From contig CAWBSY010000010.1 of NCBI GenBank assembly GCA_963791575.1, positions 62,001 through 126,000 on the forward strand: a stretch of DNA of 64,000 nucleotides. Direction: 5' to 3'. The DNA comes from JAOAPG01 sp963791575. Lineage in GTDB: Bacteria; Acidobacteriota; Terriglobia; Terriglobales; Acidobacteriaceae. Position 1 is the stretch's first letter, and each line of letters opens with the position of its first letter. Below are positions 54,224 to 63,863 of the stretch, piece by piece. Under the pieces are notes generated by a model that was not told the origin of the DNA, made no database searches, and worked only from the letters and a program-made list of their open reading frames with translations. Made by a program: the position numbers and the translations under genes.

Positions 54224-55658
54224 AGCTGCAGTTATCACGAGCCGCCATGTTGAAGAGAGGTCTTCTTCCCCTTCCGCCGCTGGCTTAGTTCTCATCATCG
54301 ACGACGAAGCCGCCATTCGCGAATCTCTGCAAACGCTGCTTGAGATGGAAGGTTATACCGTTGAAACGGCTGCCACGGGCGAGCAGGGTATCGCACGGAT
54401 CGGAGAGCACTCGTTCGACCTGGTACTTCTTGATCTTGCGTTACCCGATCGCAACGGTATGGATCTCTTGTCGGAGCTTCGGACACTTGATCCGCAACTC
54501 TCCGTGATCATGATTACAGCGTACGGAACTGTTGAAAACGCCGTGAGAGCCATTCAATCCGGCGCTACCAATTTCGTACAGAAGCCGTGGGATAACGAGA
54601 AGTTGCTGGCTGATGTCCGCGCGGCAGTTGCGCGTCATCGCGCGGAAGAAGAGAACGTTCAGCTAAAACGAGCCCTGAAGCAGCGCTACAACTTCTCAAA
54701 TATCGTGGGCAAGAGCGAGCCCATGCTGAAGATTTTCGATCTAGTCGCCCAAGTGGCACCCAGCCGTTCGACAATTCTCTTGCAGGGAGAGAGCGGCACC
54801 GGAAAAGAACTAATCGCTAAGGCGATCCATTTGAATTCGCAGCGGCGCGATCGTCCATTTGTTCCAGTAAATACAGGCTCCATGCCGGCGGACTTGCTGG
54901 AGTCCACACTATTCGGACATGTCAAAGGCGCTTTCACCAGCGCCATCGCTTCGAAAAAGGGTCTGTTCGAAATTGCCGATCGAGGCACATTGTTCTTGGA
55001 CGAGATCGGCACTATGGGAATGGATACGCAGGCGAAGATTCTGCGTGTGCTGCAAGATCGCAAGTTCATGCATTTGGGCGGAGTACACGAATTGCAGGTG
55101 GATGTGCGAATCATTGCGGCCACGAATGTGGATCTCCGCCAGCATGTGAAAGAAGGAAAATTTCGCGAAGACTTGTTCTATCGGCTGAACGTAATCACGA
55201 TCGAACTGCCGCCGTTGCGCCAGCGCAAGCAAGACATTCCGTTGCTGGTGGACTTTTTCCTGAATAAATTCTCCATGGAAAATGAGCGCCCCCTCCGCCG
55301 AATCACGCCGGAAGCGCTCCGTCCTCTGCTGATTTATTCATGGCCGGGCAATGTGCGCGAACTGGAGAATGTGATGGAACGCGCAGTCGTGCTCTCATTG
55401 GGAACAGAAATCGGTCCGGATTTGTTGCCGGATCAGATTGCCGGACGCGGCAACTCCATGCCGATGCTGGAACATCGCGGCGATGCATCGCTCTTCGAGA
55501 TCATGGAAGATTGCGAACGCCACATCATCGTCGATATGTTGGAGAAATGCAGCTGGAATCAAACTGATGCAGCCGAAAAGTTTCGTGTACCGCTCTCAAC
55601 GCTGAATCAAAAAATCAAACGGCTGAACATCGAGATTAAGAAGAAAACACGAGACTGA
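54216..55658 (+). CDS. NtrC-family sigma-54-dependent response regulator
   Basis: 480 residues. Receiver about 24-140 with the acidic pair IIDDE and phospho-acceptor Asp73 in LVLLDLALPD; AAA+ domain about 161-395 with Walker A GESGTGKE (191-198), the sigma-54 contact loop GAFTSA (238-243, where the consensus is GAFTGA), Walker B TLFLDEIG and the YSWPGNVREL R-finger region; Fis-type HTH at the C-terminus (WNQTDAAEKFRVPLSTLNQK). Overlap with the kinase stop shows they are one unit. With the -24/-12 promoter upstream of the kinase it likely drives its own operon. Confidence 0.93.
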   Translation: MSEAAVITSRHVEERSSSPSAAGLVLIIDDEAAIRESLQTLLEMEGYTVETAATGEQGIARIGEHSFDLVLLDLALPDRNGMDLLSELRTLDPQLSVIMITAYGTVENAVRAIQSGATNFVQKPWDNEKLLADVRAAVARHRAEEENVQLKRALKQRYNFSNIVGKSEPMLKIFDLVAQVAPSRSTILLQGESGTGKELIAKAIHLNSQRRDRPFVPVNTGSMPADLLESTLFGHVKGAFTSAIASKKGLFEIADRGTLFLDEIGTMGMDTQAKILRVLQDRKFMHLGGVHELQVDVRIIAATNVDLRQHVKEGKFREDLFYRLNVITIELPPLRQRKQDIPLLVDFFLNKFSMENERPLRRITPEALRPLLIYSWPGNVRELENVMERAVVLSLGTEIGPDLLPDQIAGRGNSMPMLEHRGDASLFEIMEDCERHIIVDMLEKCSWNQTDAAEKFRVPLSTLNQKIKRLNIEIKKKTRD

Positions 55659-55837
55659 CTTCACGCGATTTTTCAAAACAATATTTAAAAGTGCCGTGGA
55701 CGAGAGTGTCCGCCCACCCGTATCTGTGTAATCGAAAATACTTCTGCAGATAAGCTCACACATGAATCGCGGATAGCTTTTCTTCTGTTATAGTTCGTTC
55801 AGAACCGTCAAAGGCTGGTACGGTTTTTCCTGAACGA

Positions 55838-56620
55838 ATGGAACTCATCTCGCCCACGGATTTCGCAAAAGAGAAAGTTCTGGCGGTGCAGGATTACGCC
55901 ATACTTGCTGGGCGCTCGATTGCCAACCTCTTCCGTCACCCACGATATTTTGCCGACATAGTCCAGCAAGCAGACCTCATCGGCTTCGGTTCCCTTCCCA
56001 TCGTTGTCCTTACGGGATTCTTTACCGGCGCGGTGTTGGCGTTAAACAGCGCCAGCACGTTGCAGAGGTTCGGTTCACTTTCGTTAATCGCGCAACTCGT
56101 TTCGGTGGGCATGGTGACTGAGCTGGGGCCAGTGTTGACGGGTCTCATGATCGCAGGCCGTAACTCTTCCGGTATGGCAAGCGAACTCGGGTCAATGATG
56201 GTGACGGAACAAATTGATGCCATGCGCGCCTTGGGCACGGACCCGCTGAAGAAGTTAGTCACTCCTCGCGTGGTCTCGACCGTGTTCATGCTTTTTTTTC
56301 TGACTATCATCTCTGATCTGCTGGGGCTCTTTGGGGGCGCCGTCATTTCCCATCTTGTGTATGGGATCGATTGGCACCAGTACTGGACGTCGGCCTGGCA
56401 AGCTTTGGCATTTCGCGATGTTTTCACCGGGCTCGTAAAGCCGTTGCTATTCGGATTTATTATTGCGACAGTGGGCTGCTATTACGGGCTCTCCGCCCGC
56501 GGAGGTACGCAAGGCGTGGGCCGCGCCACTACTCAGGCCGTAGTCGCGGCTTCCGTGCTTATTCTGATGGTTGATCTATTCGCCACGAAATTCTTGATGG
56601 CGATCTTTGGGAATCGATAG
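55838..56620 (+). CDS. mlaE: MlaE-type ABC transporter permease
   Basis: 260 residues, permease of the MCE/Mla lipid-transport system. Family motifs are clear: LTGFFTGAVLALNSASTLQR, VTELGPVLTGLMIAGRNSSG and GSMMVTEQIDAMRALGTDPL, with five helices. It moves phospholipid or another lipid between inner and outer membrane together with the MlaF ATPase encoded 2 bp downstream; an MCE-domain (MlaD) gene is not visible in the window. TTATAG-like promoter elements at about 55788 are only suggestive. Confidence 0.93.
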   Translation: MELISPTDFAKEKVLAVQDYAILAGRSIANLFRHPRYFADIVQQADLIGFGSLPIVVLTGFFTGAVLALNSASTLQRFGSLSLIAQLVSVGMVTELGPVLTGLMIAGRNSSGMASELGSMMVTEQIDAMRALGTDPLKKLVTPRVVSTVFMLFFLTIISDLLGLFGGAVISHLVYGIDWHQYWTSAWQALAFRDVFTGLVKPLLFGFIIATVGCYYGLSARGGTQGVGRATTQAVVAASVLILMVDLFATKFLMAIFGNR

Positions 56621-56622
56621 CG

Positions 56623-57473
56623 ATGGCTGCCCCTCCCAGTGCGCTCGAATCGCCGTTCAAGTTTTCGAAGGATTCTGCCGTCTGACGTGATTGTCTTCGA
56701 AGAACGTTTCCATTGCCTTTGAAGATAAAGCTGTCCTGGATGGCATCTCGTTCAAGCTGGCTAAAGGTGAAACCAAGGCGATCTTCGGCGTGGCCGGTTC
56801 GGGCAAGAGTACGATTCTCAAGTTGGCGTTGGGCCTGATGAAACCCGACGGCGGAAGTATTTATGTGCTGGGCGAAGATATTGTCCAGAAGAATGAACAA
56901 GAACTTTTCGAGCTTCGCCGGAAAGTCGGAATCGTTTTTCAGGAGAGCGCTCTTTTCGATTCTTTGACGGTGCGAGAGAATGTCGCATTTCGGCTGCTCG
57001 AAGAAGGAGACATTTCCGAAGATGAGATTGAAAGGCGCGTACGAGAAGCGTTGAGCTTCGTCGAGCTGGAAAATACGGTTGATCTGTTTCCGTCGGAACT
57101 TTCCGGCGGCATGCGAAGGCGGGTAGCGATTGCCCGGGCCATTATTACGCAGCCGGAAATCTTGCTTTACGACTCGCCGACCGGCGGGCTGGACCCGGTA
57201 ACTTCAACGACAATTGTCGAGTTGATTGTGAAGCAGCGCGACGTTTATAAAACCAGTTCCCTGCTGGTAACGCACCGCCTGCAGGACGCGTTCACCATGG
57301 CGACCCACTACTTCGACCGGAAAACGAATCACATGCAGCCGCTGCCGCCGCAATCACGTCACGATGTACCCATCTGCTTTTTGCTTCTCAGAGATGGAAA
57401 GATCATCTTCGACGGAAGCGCCAAGGACTTGGCAGAATCGAAAGACGAGTACATCCGCGAATATATTTCGTAG
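56623..57473 (+). CDS. mlaF: MlaF-type ABC transporter ATPase, two frameshifts near the start
   Basis: Begins at ATG 56623, two bases after the mlaE stop (MAAPPSALESPFKFSKDSA). Frame changes near 56680 and 56702 are needed to join to VIVFENVSIAFEDKAVLDGI. Walker A is GVAGSGKST; Q-loop GIVFQESALFDSLT; signature LSGGMRRRVAIARA; Walker B ILLYDSPTGGLDP, in which the catalytic Glu after the Asp is Ser; H-loop LLVTHRLQDA. A C-terminal insert (RKTNHMQPLPPQSRHD) precedes the last strand. It energises the MlaE permease. The Glu-to-Ser change may be a property of this family and would lower hydrolysis in a canonical ABC protein. Confidence 0.88.
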
Positions 57474-57476
57474 ATT

Positions 57477-57938
57477 TTAGTTAGTCTTCGCAGCAGCTGC
57501 GGCTCTGTTTCTCATATTCGCCACATTCGATTCCGTCCGCTCCAAAAACTTACGGCTTTTTTCGGAGCTGTTAATCAGTTTTTCCACATTGCTAAAGAAC
57601 GAAGGGCTGGCTTTTTCCCGCAAGTCGCCGAGAAACGGTTTCAGCTTGGCAAAGACCAGGAACATCTCTCCCGAGAAAGACGGCTCTAAGAAAAGATCTG
57701 CGCTCACAGCTCCATGATTGGCGAGAGAAGCCGCCATCTCCCAATATCCCATCACTTGCCGCAGCCAATTGTTTTCCTGAGTGCCGAAGGCAGAAGATAC
57801 CTTCGTGTAGTCCTCGTAATTTTCCGGCCAGAATTTCTGTGTCCACCACTGGCGGGCTTTGCGGAGCTCGGCTTCGCGGCGAAGATCGTAAAGCTGAAGG
57901 ATTACTTGAGCGTCAGTAGCAGTGGGATTAGAGGTCAT
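57477..57938 (-). CDS. Hypothetical helical protein
   Basis: 153 residues, all-alpha: DAQVILQLYDLRREAELRKA, RQWWTQKFWPENYEDYTKV, NWLRQVMGYWEMAASLANHG and a Lys/Arg-rich tail with NMRNRAAAAAKTN. No export signal. It resembles DUF4760-type hypotheticals of Acidobacteriota, tentatively. It converges with mlaF with a 3-bp gap. Confidence 0.7.
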   Translation of the reverse strand: MTSNPTATDAQVILQLYDLRREAELRKARQWWTQKFWPENYEDYTKVSSAFGTQENNWLRQVMGYWEMAASLANHGAVSADLFLEPSFSGEMFLVFAKLKPFLGDLREKASPSFFSNVEKLINSSEKSRKFLERTESNVANMRNRAAAAAKTN

Positions 57939-57977
57939 AAATCACCTTTCAAATCAAATTGCTAAGTTATTTTGGAT

Positions 57978-60468
57978 CTAGGATTCGACAGTTGCGCCTG
58001 CAGCCGTTGCCAGTTCCGGCGCGGGCCGTTCATACTCGCATTCCTTATTCGCACATGCTATTACCGGCCCTGACTTCAAGAACTTCTCAACCAAGAATTC
58101 ATTTCCGCAGCTGGGACATTTTTCGGCAATGGGTTTATGTGCCGCAGTGAACTTGCATTTCGGATAATTCGAGCACCCGTAAAATGTGTTCCCCTTGCGC
58201 GCTTTCTTCTCGACTATTTCGCCATCGGCACAGAGCGGGCACTTCACTCCGATGAAATTCTGCTTCACGTACTTGCATTCAGGATATCCGCTGCAGGCCG
58301 TAAACTCACCGAAGCGGCCATGACGAATCATAAGATTCCGTCCGCACTTCGGGCAAGGCTCGTCCAAGCGGAATATCCGGAACTCGTTTGCCCTGATCGA
58401 GACGGCGGGTGGTCTTGCAATCAGGATAACCCGTGCAGGCCATAAATTGCCCGAAACGCCCGCGCTTCAAGACCATCACGCGTCCGCAATTCTCGCAATA
58501 CTCTTCCTGTGTCGTTTCCTGGACGTCGGCAGAATCCAGATCCGGCAGGTTAATCGGATTCTCTTTGGTGAAATTGCAGCTATCTTTATTTTCCTTGTCG
58601 TAAGAACTGCAAGCGTAGAACGATCCGTGCTTGCCCCACTTGATCACTAGCGGCGAACCGCAGCGCTCGCACTTTTCGTCGGTGGGCTTCTCCATACGCT
58701 TGACGTTTTCCATGTGCTTCTCTGCGTATCGGAGATCCTTGGCGAATTTCTTGTAGAACTCGTCGAGCGCGTCAGTCCACTTTTCCTTGCCGTCTTCCAC
58801 TTCGTCGAGCTGTTCTTCGAGTTTCGCCGTGTATTGGATGTCGAAGATGTCGCGGAAATTTTCCACCAGCAGATCGGTTACGACCAATCCGATTTCTGTC
58901 GGAGAGAATTTGCCACCCAGTTTCTGCACATACTGGCGTTCCTGGATCGTGCTGAGAATCGCGGAGTACGTGGAAGGCCGACCAATGCCGCGCTCTTCAA
59001 GCTCTTTCACCAGCGAAGCTTCGTTATAGCGTGGGGGAGGCTCGGTGAAGTGCTGTTCGGGATTCAGACTCTTGAGCGTGAGTTTCTGTCCGGGCTCAAG
59101 CGGCGGCAACTTGTGCTTCAGTTCCTCATCGTCGTCGTCTTTGCCTTCTTTGGACTCTTCGTAAACTTTAAGGAAGCCGTCAAACTTGAGGACTGAGCCG
59201 GTTACGCGGAACCAGAATGTCGCGTCTTTCGATTTGGCATCAATGTCGACCGTGGTTTGGTCGAAAACCGCAGGCGCAATTTGCGAAGCCACGAATCTTT
59301 GCCAGATCAGCTTGTAGACTTTGAACTCATCTTCTTTTAGGTACTGCTTGATCTGGTCAGGATGGCGCATCGCGGACGTGGGCCGAATGGCTTCGTGCGC
59401 ATCTTGCGAGCCCTTTTTTGATTTAAAGGTATTTGGCGCCTCAGGCAAATATTCTTTGCCGTATTGCGAGTTGATGTACTCGCGCACCTCGGTCAAAGCT
59501 TCGTTCGAAACTCTGGTCGAATCGGTACGCATGTAGGTAATAAGGCCAACCACACCTTCTTCGCCGAGCTCGGCACCTTCATATAAACGCTGCGCGATCA
59601 TCATGGTTCGCTTCACGCTAAAGCGCAGCTTGCGGGACGAGTCCTGTTGCAACTTGCTCGTGGTAAACGGCGGAGTCGCGTTGCGGCGGCGCTCTTTGCG
59701 ATCAACGGTGCGGACCAGCCAGTCGGCGTTTTCAAGCGCAGCGCGGATTTGTTCCGCGTCCTCGCCATTGGTTACTTCAACTTTCTCTTCATTCTTGCCA
59801 ATAAAATGTGCGTCGAACGCTGGCGGTTTCGGACCTGCCAAATTCGCGTCGATGGTCCAGTATTCCTTCTTCTCGAAGGCCTTGATTTCCCGTTCGCGGT
59901 CAACGATCAGACGGAGAGCAACGGTCTGAACGCGTCCTGCGGAGAGACCACGGCGTACTTTATCCCAAAGAAGCGGCGAAACCTGATATCCGACCAGACG
60001 GTCAAGGACACGCCGGGCCTGCTGAGCATCAACAAGGGCGCGATCTATGTCCCGGGGATGCTCGAAGGCTTCCCGAACTGCGCGTTGCGTAATTTCATTG
60101 AAGGTGACGCGGCGGATGCGATCGCCATTTTCTTCACCTTTCTTTTTCTTCTTCTTACTTTTCGCGCCGTCTCCGAGCTCTTCGGCCAGATGGGCGGCCA
60201 TAGCTTCGCCTTCACGATCAGGATCGGGGGCCAGATAGATGTGGTCCATGCCTAACGCAAGCTTCTTCAGCTTCGCAAGAACCTTCTCTTTGCCGGGAAT
60301 AACAATGTATTCGGTATCAAAATTGTTATCGACATCGACTCCGAGCGTGCTCTTGGGCAGATCTTTGACGTGCCCGTAGGAGGCTTCGACCGTGTAGCCC
60401 TTACCGAGATATTTTTGAATCAGCTTGACCTTGCCAGGCGATTCGACGATGACTAAACCTTTTGCCAA
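57978..60468 (-). CDS. topA: DNA topoisomerase I, frameshift in the zinc-finger tail
   Basis: TOPRIM domain: LVIVESPGKVKLIQKYLG and LAPDPDREGEAMAAHLAEEL. Active-site Tyr312 in VGLITYMRTDSTRVS; SAGRVQTVALRLIVDRE and YNEASLVKELEERGIGRPST are also present. After about 620 residues come repeated C4 zinc ribbons (CERCGSPLVIKWGKHGSFYA, CENCGRVMVLKRGRFGQFMA). The frame is lost near 58370, and the other frame supplies two or three more (CPKCGRNLMIRHGRFGEFTA, CPLCADGEIVEKKARKGNTF) to 57978. Full length about 830. It relaxes negative supercoils. Follows dprA in the same direction, with an IVP-like gene between. Confidence 0.94.
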
Positions 60469-60546
60469 TGTTTCCTCAATGTTTAAATTGTTGTCCCGAA
60501 GCTAGCACGAATGGGATGGAATCAACAAGTTCGTAAAAATGCTTTC

Positions 60547-60572
60547 TGCTTTCAGCTATCTGCCCTCAGCTT
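60547..60572. repeat. AGCTTTCAGC-type repeat, left flank of the four-helix gene
   Basis: CTGCTTTCAGCTATCTGCCC... pairs imperfectly with 60938-60971 and covers the stop codon of the four-helix gene. Confidence 0.5.
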
Positions 60573-60911
60573 GTGGATTAGTGATGCGAGCATGCGTTTA
60601 ACGTCAACCACGTCTCCCGAAAGTCGCTCATAATCCAGTAATTTCAATAACTCTAGATCTGTTGCGAGCAGCAGGTGATACTCGAGTTCACTAGCAGAGC
60701 CCATTGCAATCTGGAGAAAACGACCGAACTCGGCGTCTCCCTTTCGACACGTGCCTTCCGCAATATTGGCTCCGATCGAAGCGGATGATCTCCGCATCTG
60801 GCTCGTAAGCCCGTAAATTTCCTCGCGCGGGAACGGCTTGCTTGATTTGTACACATCAAGCGTCAGGCTATGCGCCTTTTCCCAAACCTTCAAATTTCTA
60901 AAGCTCTGCAA
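60552..60911 (-). CDS. Four-helix bundle protein (23S rRNA IVP-like)
   Basis: 119 residues of the S23/TIGR02436 family: RNLKVWEKAHSLTLDVYKSS, FPREEIYGLTSQMRRSSASI, GANIAEGTCRKGDAEFGRFL and ASELEYHLLLATDLELL. These proteins were first found in intervening sequences of 23S rRNA genes and also stand alone. They form barrel-like pentamers related to the DGR accessory protein Avd. Here it is inserted between dprA and topA and flanked by inverted AGCTTTCAGC-type repeats, suggesting a small mobile unit. Confidence 0.9.
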   Translation of the reverse strand: MQSFRNLKVWEKAHSLTLDVYKSSKPFPREEIYGLTSQMRRSSASIGANIAEGTCRKGDAEFGRFLQIAMGSASELEYHLLLATDLELLKLLDYERLSGDVVDVKRMLASLIHKLRADS

Positions 60912-60937
60912 ACTTCTTCTCCAGAGTCAGGCGAATC

Positions 60938-60971
60938 AAGCTGAAAGCTGATTACTGAGAGCTAATAGCTT
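60938..60971. repeat. AGCTGAAAGC-type repeat, right flank of the four-helix gene
   Basis: AAGCTGAAAGCTGATTACTG... is inverted relative to 60547-60572. Similar TCAGCTTTCAGC stretches occur at 22400 and 23670. Confidence 0.5.
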
Positions 60972-60974
60972 CTC

Positions 60975-62159
60975 CTAAAAACTCCTCACAAAATTCTTTC
61001 CCGGTAACTGCTTTACTCTGCCGGACAGCTCCAGTTCGAACAGGGCTGCGAATATTTCGGACGACGACACTCCCGGCTCCAGCCGCTCTACGATCTCATC
61101 GATGTGCGTGGATTCGTCCGCTTTCAGTAGGGCGAATATCTTTTTTTCGTGCGGCGAAAGTTCCGGCTCTCCAAATAAAGATGCAGTTTCGCCTGCTCTT
61201 CGATTCATCGGCACCTTCGGGCATCAACGTAAGTCGTACTTGCGGCGGGAGTTCTTCCCATACGTCTTCCCATGTGGCTACCAGCTTGGCGCCCTGTTTG
61301 ATCAGCGTATTCGGACCCCAGGAATTCTTATTGGTCACATTGCCAGGAACGGCGAAAACGTCGCGATTCTGCTCCAAAGCACATCGCGCCGTGATGCGAG
61401 TGCCGCTATATTCCGCGGCTTCGACCACCAGAACTCCAATCGAAATCCCGCTGATGATGCGGTTGCGAATGGGGAAATTCTGTGGAGCGGCAAACGTACC
61501 AATGGGAAACTCAGAAATAATCGCAGCCTCCAGCGGCAAGCATCTGCTCCGACAGCCGCGTGTTCTCCTTGGGGTACATCACATCTACTCCGGTACCCAA
61601 TATTCCGACGGTCTTTCCTTTTCCGGCCAGCGCGCCTCTGTGTCCGGCTGTATCGACACCGCGCGCGAGGCCGCTAAAAATTACCAAGCCTCTCGGCAGC
61701 CAAGTCACACGACAGCCGTTCCGCCATGCCCAGACCGTAAGGAGTTGGATGACGCGTGCCGACCAATGCAATGCCTGGTTGGGATATTGTCTCAACGTTC
61801 CCCCGTATATAAAGGACCAGAGGTGGATCGTAGATTTGCTTCAATTGCGAAGGGTAGGCCGGATCTCCAAGTGCGACGATATGTGCGCCTGCCTCGGCAG
61901 CACGGCCTAGTTCTTCCTGAGCAAGTTGCCATGATTGTCCAGTTCCCAGTGCTTGAGCCGACACGGCACGAAGGCCAGCAGCTTCCAGTTCGGTCAGCGA
62001 CGCTTTGAACAGCAACTCTATGCTTCCAAAGTAGTCGACCAATTTCCGCGCCTTAGTTGGCCCTAACCCCGGAGTCAAGGCAAGAGCCAGCCACTGCATA
62101 ACAGCGGTTTCCGACGATTTGCATTCTGCGGCAGCAGCTTCGGCCAATGAAACCTCCAC
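60975..62159 (-). CDS. dprA: DNA-processing protein DprA, three frameshifts
   Basis: From ATG 62159: MQWLALALTPGLGPTKARKL (SAM-like), ALGDPAYPSQLKQIYDPPLV, then the Rossmann-like core GIALVGTRHPTPYGLGMAER. Frame changes near 61680 (to VIFSGLARGVDTAGHRGALA), 61530 (to ISEFPIGTFAAPQNFPIRNR, IISGISIGVLVVEAAEYSGT) and 61205 (to the winged-helix tail SPHEKKIFALLKADESTHID). All DprA blocks are present, about 394 residues. It loads RecA on incoming ssDNA during transformation. The gene starts 100 bp from the divergent mqnA. Confidence 0.92.
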
Positions 62160-62259
62160 AGGGCTATCAGGCGGACTTTATAGAGCCGCAAAAATCCCTG
62201 TCAAGGTCAGATGACACATGTTTGTTAGAATCGTTTAGGCCAGCACGAATCCCGGAAGC

Positions 62260-63103
62260 ATGAAACGTCTTAGAATTTCCGCCATTTCCTACCTCAATAC
62301 TGCCCCTCTCATGTGGGATTTCGAGCACGGAGACGCCGGTGCAGCGTTTGATATCTCCTATACACTTCCTTCACAATGTGCCCGGGAACTGGCTGAGGGA
62401 TCAGCGGATATCGGCATCATTCCAGCAGCGGCTTACACCAGCATTCCTGACTTAAAGATTCTTCCCGGAGTCGCGATCGCGTCAAAGCGCGCAGTGCGCT
62501 CGATTCTTCTGGTCAGCAAAGTTCCTCTCGAACAAGATCCGGACAGTCGCGCTCGACACTTCTTCCATGACTTCGGTGGCGCTGACAAAAGTTCTGTTTG
62601 CGAAGTTTTGGGGCGGGAGCAGGGTGTTTTCTGAAATGAATCCGGATCTCGGACGAATGCTCGATGCACACGATGCTGCTCTGCTCATCGGAGACCCAGC
62701 GCTGCAGGTGGATCGTTCTCGCTACATGACTTACGATCTTGCGGAAGAGTGGATTCGACTCACAGGCAAGCCCTTCGTATTCGCGTTCTGGGCGATTCGG
62801 CGAGAGGCGATCGAAAACATCTCACCTGAAGCTGATCTAGCTGAGGTGTTCCAGAATTCCCGCGACCATGGACTGGAAGCAGCAAACCTCGACGTGATCT
62901 CTCAGCAATGGGCAGCACGGCTGGATCTCACTGAAGAGAACGTCAGGCGTTACTTAACCGAGAACATCCATTACTATCTTGATGCAGAGTGCCTGGACGG
63001 CCTACAGCTTTTCTATCTTTACGCTCAAGAATGTGGAGCACTTCCCGCCGCGCCATCGCTGGATTTCTTAGATACTCCAAAACCTGCCGCAGTTCAGCGA
63101 TAA
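62260..63103 (+). CDS. mqnA: Chorismate dehydratase MqnA, one frameshift
   Basis: First enzyme of the futalosine menaquinone pathway (chorismate to 3-enolpyruvylbenzoate). The first frame has MKRLRISAISYLNTAPLMWD, YTLPSQCARELAEGSADIGI and IIPAAAYTSIPDLKILPG. One extra base near 62535 shifts to VALDTSSMTSVALTKVLFAK, then AALLIGDPALQVDR and DLAEEWIRLTGKPFVFAFWA. Periplasmic-binding-protein fold, about 280 residues. The downstream genes (DedA-like, mqnC) run in the same direction. Confidence 0.94.
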
Positions 63104-63152
63104 AATTCCGCCAGTACTCCGCCGAGCCTGTAAACTGCTTCTAAGTCCGCGC

Positions 63153-63806
63153 ATGCTCAATACTTACCAAGTTCTACTCGCGATGTCGATGGGATGGCTT
63201 CTGCGCCTAGGTGGCCCCGGACTCATTTTGATTGGCATCGCAGACAACTCGGTCGTGCCGTTGACCGGCAGCATGGACGTCCTTACGATCTGGCTGGCCG
63301 CCAGCCACCGTGAATCATGGCTTTATTACGCTCTGATGGCTACGGCAGGCGCCGTGCTCGGCGGCTACATCACTTATTACTTATCTCAGAAAGGCGGCAA
63401 AGAAGCGCTGGAACGCAAGTTTTCCAAGCGGACAGCAGTGAAAATCCGCAAGAGATTTGAACGCTGGGGATTCGGCGCAGTGTTCATTCCGGCTCTTTTG
63501 CCTCCTCCCTTCCCACTAGTTCCATTCCTGGTCGCAGCGGGCGCAATGCAATATTCGCGTAAAAAATTTTTAGCTGCTCTGATATCGGGACGCGCGATTC
63601 GCTATTTGATCGTCGCCGGATTGGGCGCTCACTATGGCAAGCCAATCGTCGCCTTCTTCTCGCAATACTACAAGCCTGCGGTGCTCACGCTGGTCGGACT
63701 GGCGGTAGTCGGCAGTGTAGTTACACTCATTGGGTATCTTAGACGGAAAAAAGGTGGGAAGCCTGCCGCCACGTCTGCTGCCGCTCCACGCCGAAAAACG
63801 GCGTAA
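63153..63806 (+). CDS. DedA/VTT-domain membrane protein
   Basis: 217 residues, about five helices. GIADNSVVPLTGSMDVLTIW replaces the usual DedA entry motif; a re-entrant loop FIPALLPPPFPLVPFLVAAG carries the F/G-x-R/A...P motif region; the C-terminal helix is followed by a Lys/Arg-rich tail (RRKKGGKPAATSAAAPRRKT). DedA/VTT proteins flip or recycle undecaprenyl phosphate or phospholipids. Position between mqnA and mqnC suggests co-transcription rather than a shared pathway. Confidence 0.85.
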   Translation: MLNTYQVLLAMSMGWLLRLGGPGLILIGIADNSVVPLTGSMDVLTIWLAASHRESWLYYALMATAGAVLGGYITYYLSQKGGKEALERKFSKRTAVKIRKRFERWGFGAVFIPALLPPPFPLVPFLVAAGAMQYSRKKFLAALISGRAIRYLIVAGLGAHYGKPIVAFFSQYYKPAVLTLVGLAVVGSVVTLIGYLRRKKGGKPAATSAAAPRRKTA

Positions 63807-63863
63807 GGCAAATCGCGTTTGGATGAATAAGCCCCGCTCCGCTAGAATTAAATCCAACAACAC

